A stretch of 41,488 nucleotides of DNA. Source: Bacillota bacterium. GTDB lineage: Bacteria; Bacillota; Clostridia; Peptostreptococcales; Anaerovoracaceae. Below the pieces are notes generated by a model. The model made no database searches. It was not told the DNA's origin and worked only from the letters and a program-made list of their open reading frames with translations. Of this stretch, positions 39,312 through 41,488 are shown one piece after another; within the stretch, counting starts at the first letter, position 1; each line of letters starts with the position of its first letter. The stretch is taken from assembly GCA_017397825.1 (NCBI GenBank), contig JAFQHT010000101.1, positions 1-41,488 on the forward strand. The letters are read 5' to 3'. Made by a program: the position numbers and the translations under genes.

Positions 39312-39397
39312 TTGACAATTATATAGATATGTATTATTGTATTAATCAAATAGTACAATAATACAACCGGCAGAATCATGCAAAAGGAATTTCTGCC
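39312..39397. promoter_or_regulatory. Divergent control region with 11-bp inverted repeat
   Basis: The perfect inverted repeat GTATTATTGTA (39331-39341) / TACAATAATAC (39354-39364), half-sites 23 bp apart centre to centre, lies between the divergent permease and GntR genes. On the plus strand TTGACA (39312-39317) and TATTGT (39335-39340), 17 bases apart, form a promoter overlapped by the left arm. On the minus side a TTGATT/TATATA pair with an 18-base spacer overlaps the right arm. A second inverted repeat, GGCAGAA (39369-39375) / TTCTGCC (39391-39397), lies in the GntR leader and may form an RNA hairpin. A GntR-family protein is the likely ligand. Confidence 0.7.
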
Positions 39398-39449
39398 AAT
39401 GAAGCTAGTATTTACATTTTGAAGATAAATTATAAGGAGGCAGATGTTT

Positions 39450-39842
39450 ATGGATAAAAAATTAGAAGATAATATGCCGATTTATGTGCAGATAATGAAC
39501 CGTGTCCGCGAAGCAATCGCAGCAGGGGAGCTCAGGCCCGGGGAACGCGTGCCGTCAGTAAGAGAAATGGCTCAGCAGTTTGAGGTGAACCCCAACACAA
39601 TGCAGCGTGCCCTCAATGAGCTTGAAAGAGAAGGACTGCTTGAGTCCGAGCGTACTGCAGGGCGTTTTGTTACGGAAGATAAGGCTCTCATCGGCAAACT
39701 GAAAAAAGAGATGGCAGAGACTACTGTGGATGCTTTCCGCAGGGAAATGGCGGCTCTTGGCTTCAGCGACGAGGAAATGCTGGACTTTTTTCGCAAAAGA
39801 TGTCAGGTGACCGGAGGCGGACAGCTGGAAAGGATAGGCTAG
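39450..39842 (+). CDS. GntR-family regulator, YtrA subfamily
   Basis: The 130-residue protein is short: a winged helix-turn-helix (about residues 10-75) with PIYVQIMNRVREAIAAGELRPGERVPSVREMAQQFEVNPNTMQRALNELEREGLLESERTAGRFV, and a short helical C-terminal dimerisation tail (about 80-120). This is the YtrA branch, whose members sit in front of ABC transporter genes and repress them. I chose the ATG at 39450 because AGGAGG (39435-39440) is 9 bases before it; an ATG at 39444 is only 3 bases away. It is followed after 1 base by the ABC ATPase gene. No effector domain is present. Confidence 0.87.
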   Translation: MDKKLEDNMPIYVQIMNRVREAIAAGELRPGERVPSVREMAQQFEVNPNTMQRALNELEREGLLESERTAGRFVTEDKALIGKLKKEMAETTVDAFRREMAALGFSDEEMLDFFRKRCQVTGGGQLERIG

Positions 39843-39843
39843 T

Positions 39844-40593
39844 ATGGGGGATGTAATCAATATGGAAAATAGAAATGGCCTGAAACTGGTGGAGAACCCG
39901 CCTGTGGTTGTCATAAAAAATGTGAGCAAGTCATTTGAGACTGTACGGGCTCTGGAAAATGTTAATCTGGAAATTCCGGAGGGGCGCATAATAGGACTTC
40001 TCGGGCCCAACGGCAGCGGCAAGACCACTCTTTTAAAAATTCTTGCCGGCTTTTACACTCAGTATGACGGAGAAGTGACTATCGACGGGTATCACATCGG
40101 TGCAGAAACCAAGGCCAGAGTTGCCTATCTGCCTGACAAAGACGGTCTGCCACAGGACATGGCAGTAAACGACATTATTAAACTTTATTCGACGTTTTTC
40201 GACGATTTCGATCAGGAAAAATGCCTTGAACTTCTCAAGGTTTTCAACATCCGCGAAACTGCAACTCCCAAGGAAATGTCCAAAGGCGTAATCGACAAGC
40301 TTCAGGTATGCCTGCTCATGTCACGAAGAGCCCGCCTCTATCTGCTGGATGAACCTATCGGAGGTGTGGATATTGAAGCCCGCGACCATGTGCTGGACCT
40401 GATTCTTGAAAACTTCAATCCTCAGGGAACAATGATAATCGTTACACATCTGGTCCGCGACATTGAAAGGCTTTTTGATTCGGTAATCGTCCTTAAAGAT
40501 GGCAAAATAGAGGCTTTCGAAGAAAGCGACAGCCTGCGGGCACGTTACGGCGGCAGCCTGGAAGAAGCACTCAAGGAACTTTTCCGCGAGTAA
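39844..40593 (+). CDS. ABC transporter ATP-binding protein (YtrB-like)
   Basis: The 249-residue ATPase has Walker A GPNGSGKTT (about residues 54-62), the Walker B LYLLDEP (about 173-179), the Q-loop region PDKDGLPQD (here Asp/Lys in place of the usual Gln, about 98-106), and the switch His in VTHLV (about 200-204). The signature motif is degenerate: MSKGVIDKLQ in place of LSGGQ, as in several YtrB-like ATPases. It is typical of exporters in GntR/YtrA operons that respond to cell-wall stress. It starts just after the regulator. The next gene is a membrane-anchored protein; the permease, if present, lies beyond the window. Confidence 0.88.
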   Translation: MGDVINMENRNGLKLVENPPVVVIKNVSKSFETVRALENVNLEIPEGRIIGLLGPNGSGKTTLLKILAGFYTQYDGEVTIDGYHIGAETKARVAYLPDKDGLPQDMAVNDIIKLYSTFFDDFDQEKCLELLKVFNIRETATPKEMSKGVIDKLQVCLLMSRRARLYLLDEPIGGVDIEARDHVLDLILENFNPQGTMIIVTHLVRDIERLFDSVIVLKDGKIEAFEESDSLRARYGGSLEEALKELFRE

Positions 40594-40612
40594 AACAAAA
40601 GGGGTTTAATAT

Positions 40613-41488
40613 ATGATACTAAAAAGCAAATTTATAAAAACTTTCATAGCAATCATTCTCATCATTGCTCTTGCGCTGGGTTTGATGATGGGCTGGCAGC
40701 CCGGCGGGCACGAGTTTTCTGCGGAAAAGATGGCAGAGCTCACAGGTGAAAACTTTGAAACCATTTTCCCAATCGGCAGGTACAGGGAGATTTATGTTGC
40801 CGACGCAGAAAAGGGCCTGTTCGTGGTGAAAAATGGTGCCAAGCAGCAGGGTGATGAGGGTGAGTTCAGCATTGTTGATGCGGAAGACAATTTCCTTTGT
40901 GCCCTGCCATACAGCCATGTGCAGGAACATGTGGGCAGCAGTTTTGCCATGGTTGAAGACGGAGCCTGGTACTATGTCAACGCGGAGATTTCAGCAGAGA
41001 CAGGTACGCCGCCAAAGCAGGGTCACGACCGTGTAGAACTCAGCGCAAAGGGAGGTTACGCGCTCCTCAAGGACGGAGACCAGTACGTAGTCGCAGATTC
41101 GGAAGGCAAAGACGTTTACACGCCGCAGGACCGGGGCACCGGCAGCAAAGCTCCGTATTTTATGGGGCCTGAAGGATATATAATCGAAAGAGATCCTGAT
41201 GACAGACAGTACATTGTAAACGTAAGAACCGGTGAAACCGAATACGAAGTGCCTGAAAAAATCAGAGCCTCTGCCTACAAAGGCGGCCTTTGGTTCATGG
41301 ACTGCGCCGGTGAGACTGACGGGCTGAACTTTTCGTACTTTTATGCACTGGACGAAGATTTCAATCTGACAGCAGACGGCGGAATATTCACTGCGTACAA
41401 TATAAGCAGCGACAGCTCCGATAAATATGTGAGCGTGCAGCAGGAATACGATGTTGATTACAGCACCCGTGATGTTCTGGCCGACATG
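40613..41488 (+). CDS. Membrane-anchored extracytoplasmic protein (partial)
   Basis: An open frame runs from the ATG at 40613, with AAGGGG about 7 bases before it, to the end of the window (292 codons, no stop), so the C-terminus is missing. Residues 8-26 (IKTFIAIILIIALALGLMM) form one membrane anchor; the rest is probably outside. It has repeated beta segments of about 35-45 residues (for example VVKNGAKQQ, VELSAKGGYALLKDG, WFMDCAGE), a pattern that suggests a WG/propeller-like sensor, but I cannot name a family. It follows the ABC ATPase by 19 bases and is presumably part of the same operon. It may be the extracytoplasmic part of an ABC system, or fuse to permease helices beyond the window edge. 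Confidence 0.72.
   Translation, partial: MILKSKFIKTFIAIILIIALALGLMMGWQPGGHEFSAEKMAELTGENFETIFPIGRYREIYVADAEKGLFVVKNGAKQQGDEGEFSIVDAEDNFLCALPYSHVQEHVGSSFAMVEDGAWYYVNAEISAETGTPPKQGHDRVELSAKGGYALLKDGDQYVVADSEGKDVYTPQDRGTGSKAPYFMGPEGYIIERDPDDRQYIVNVRTGETEYEVPEKIRASAYKGGLWFMDCAGETDGLNFSYFYALDEDFNLTADGGIFTAYNISSDSSDKYVSVQQEYDVDYSTRDVLADM

Noticed and set aside
1-41488. CRISPR array, prophage or insertion sequence
   Set aside because: No regularly spaced repeats, transposase, integrase or phage structural genes were seen; the gene content is ordinary chromosomal apart from two toxin-antitoxin-like loci.

Overview
The window looks like the chromosome of an anaerobic, amino-acid-fermenting Clostridia-type Firmicute. 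This rests on strong AGGAGG-type ribosome sites, TTGACA/TATAAT promoters with 17-bp spacers, an ornithine aminomutase locus, butyrate kinase, an oxygen/NO-scavenging flavodiiron protein and a BlaI/M56 pair. An Anaerovoracaceae/Eubacteriales-like host is my guess, not something the sequence proves. I saw no phage, insertion sequence, CRISPR array, tRNA or rRNA.

Layout. 1-4.8 kb: the end of the B12-dependent ornithine-fermentation cluster (3' part of oraE, a striking multi-hairpin intergenic element, a hotdog thioesterase, a MutL/GlmL-type reactivase-like ATPase with a cysteine-rich tail, ornithine racemase, an LUD protein). 4.8-7.4 kb (minus): a four-domain flavodiiron protein and a separate flavin reductase-rubredoxin gene that duplicates its C-terminal half. 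7.6-9.4 kb: an exported GLUG-repeat surface protein. 9.4-12.8 kb: a BlaI-type repressor and a very large M56 (BlaR1-like) sensor protease, with TACA/TGTA operators sitting in the promoter. 12.9-17.4 kb: a GNAT acetyltransferase, an AGCS amino-acid symporter, a C45 (acyltransferase/amidohydrolase) protein, and a divergent AraC regulator separated by a 469-bp region full of repeats. 17.5-18.9 kb: a DUF3990 toxin-like gene with an HTH partner and a perfect palindromic operator. 18.9-20.9 kb: an HD hydrolase, a small membrane protein and a DUF2804 protein.

20.9-26.1 kb (plus): endonuclease IV, butyrate kinase, a flavodoxin-fold reductase, a CmpB-type membrane protein, a phosphohexomutase and a Crp/Fnr regulator. 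26.3-27.0 kb: a HigBA-like toxin-antitoxin pair with its own promoter/operator. 27.0-32.9 kb (minus): thioredoxin, then a late cobalamin-assembly operon (TIM-barrel protein, cobT, cobU, cobS, a second degenerate CobU-like protein, a histidine phosphatase, an M20 peptidase). 33.0-34.8 kb: an HD protein and a three-TM protein. 34.8-37.8 kb: purine salvage (nucleoside phosphorylase, AzgA-type permease, phosphoribosyltransferase). 37.9-39.3 kb (minus): an APC permease of arginine/ornithine type. 39.4 kb to the end: a YtrA-type GntR regulator, an ABC ATPase and a truncated membrane-anchored protein.

How it hangs together (inference): the ornithine aminomutase needs adenosylcobalamin, which the cob operon would help finish. 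The MutL-like ATPase may reactivate the mutase, and the APC permease could supply arginine or ornithine. The most interesting items for follow-up are the multi-hairpin element at 641-793, the regulatory architecture of the C45/AraC divergent region, the DUF3990 locus, the second CobU-like protein, and the large M56 sensor whose ligand domain I cannot identify.
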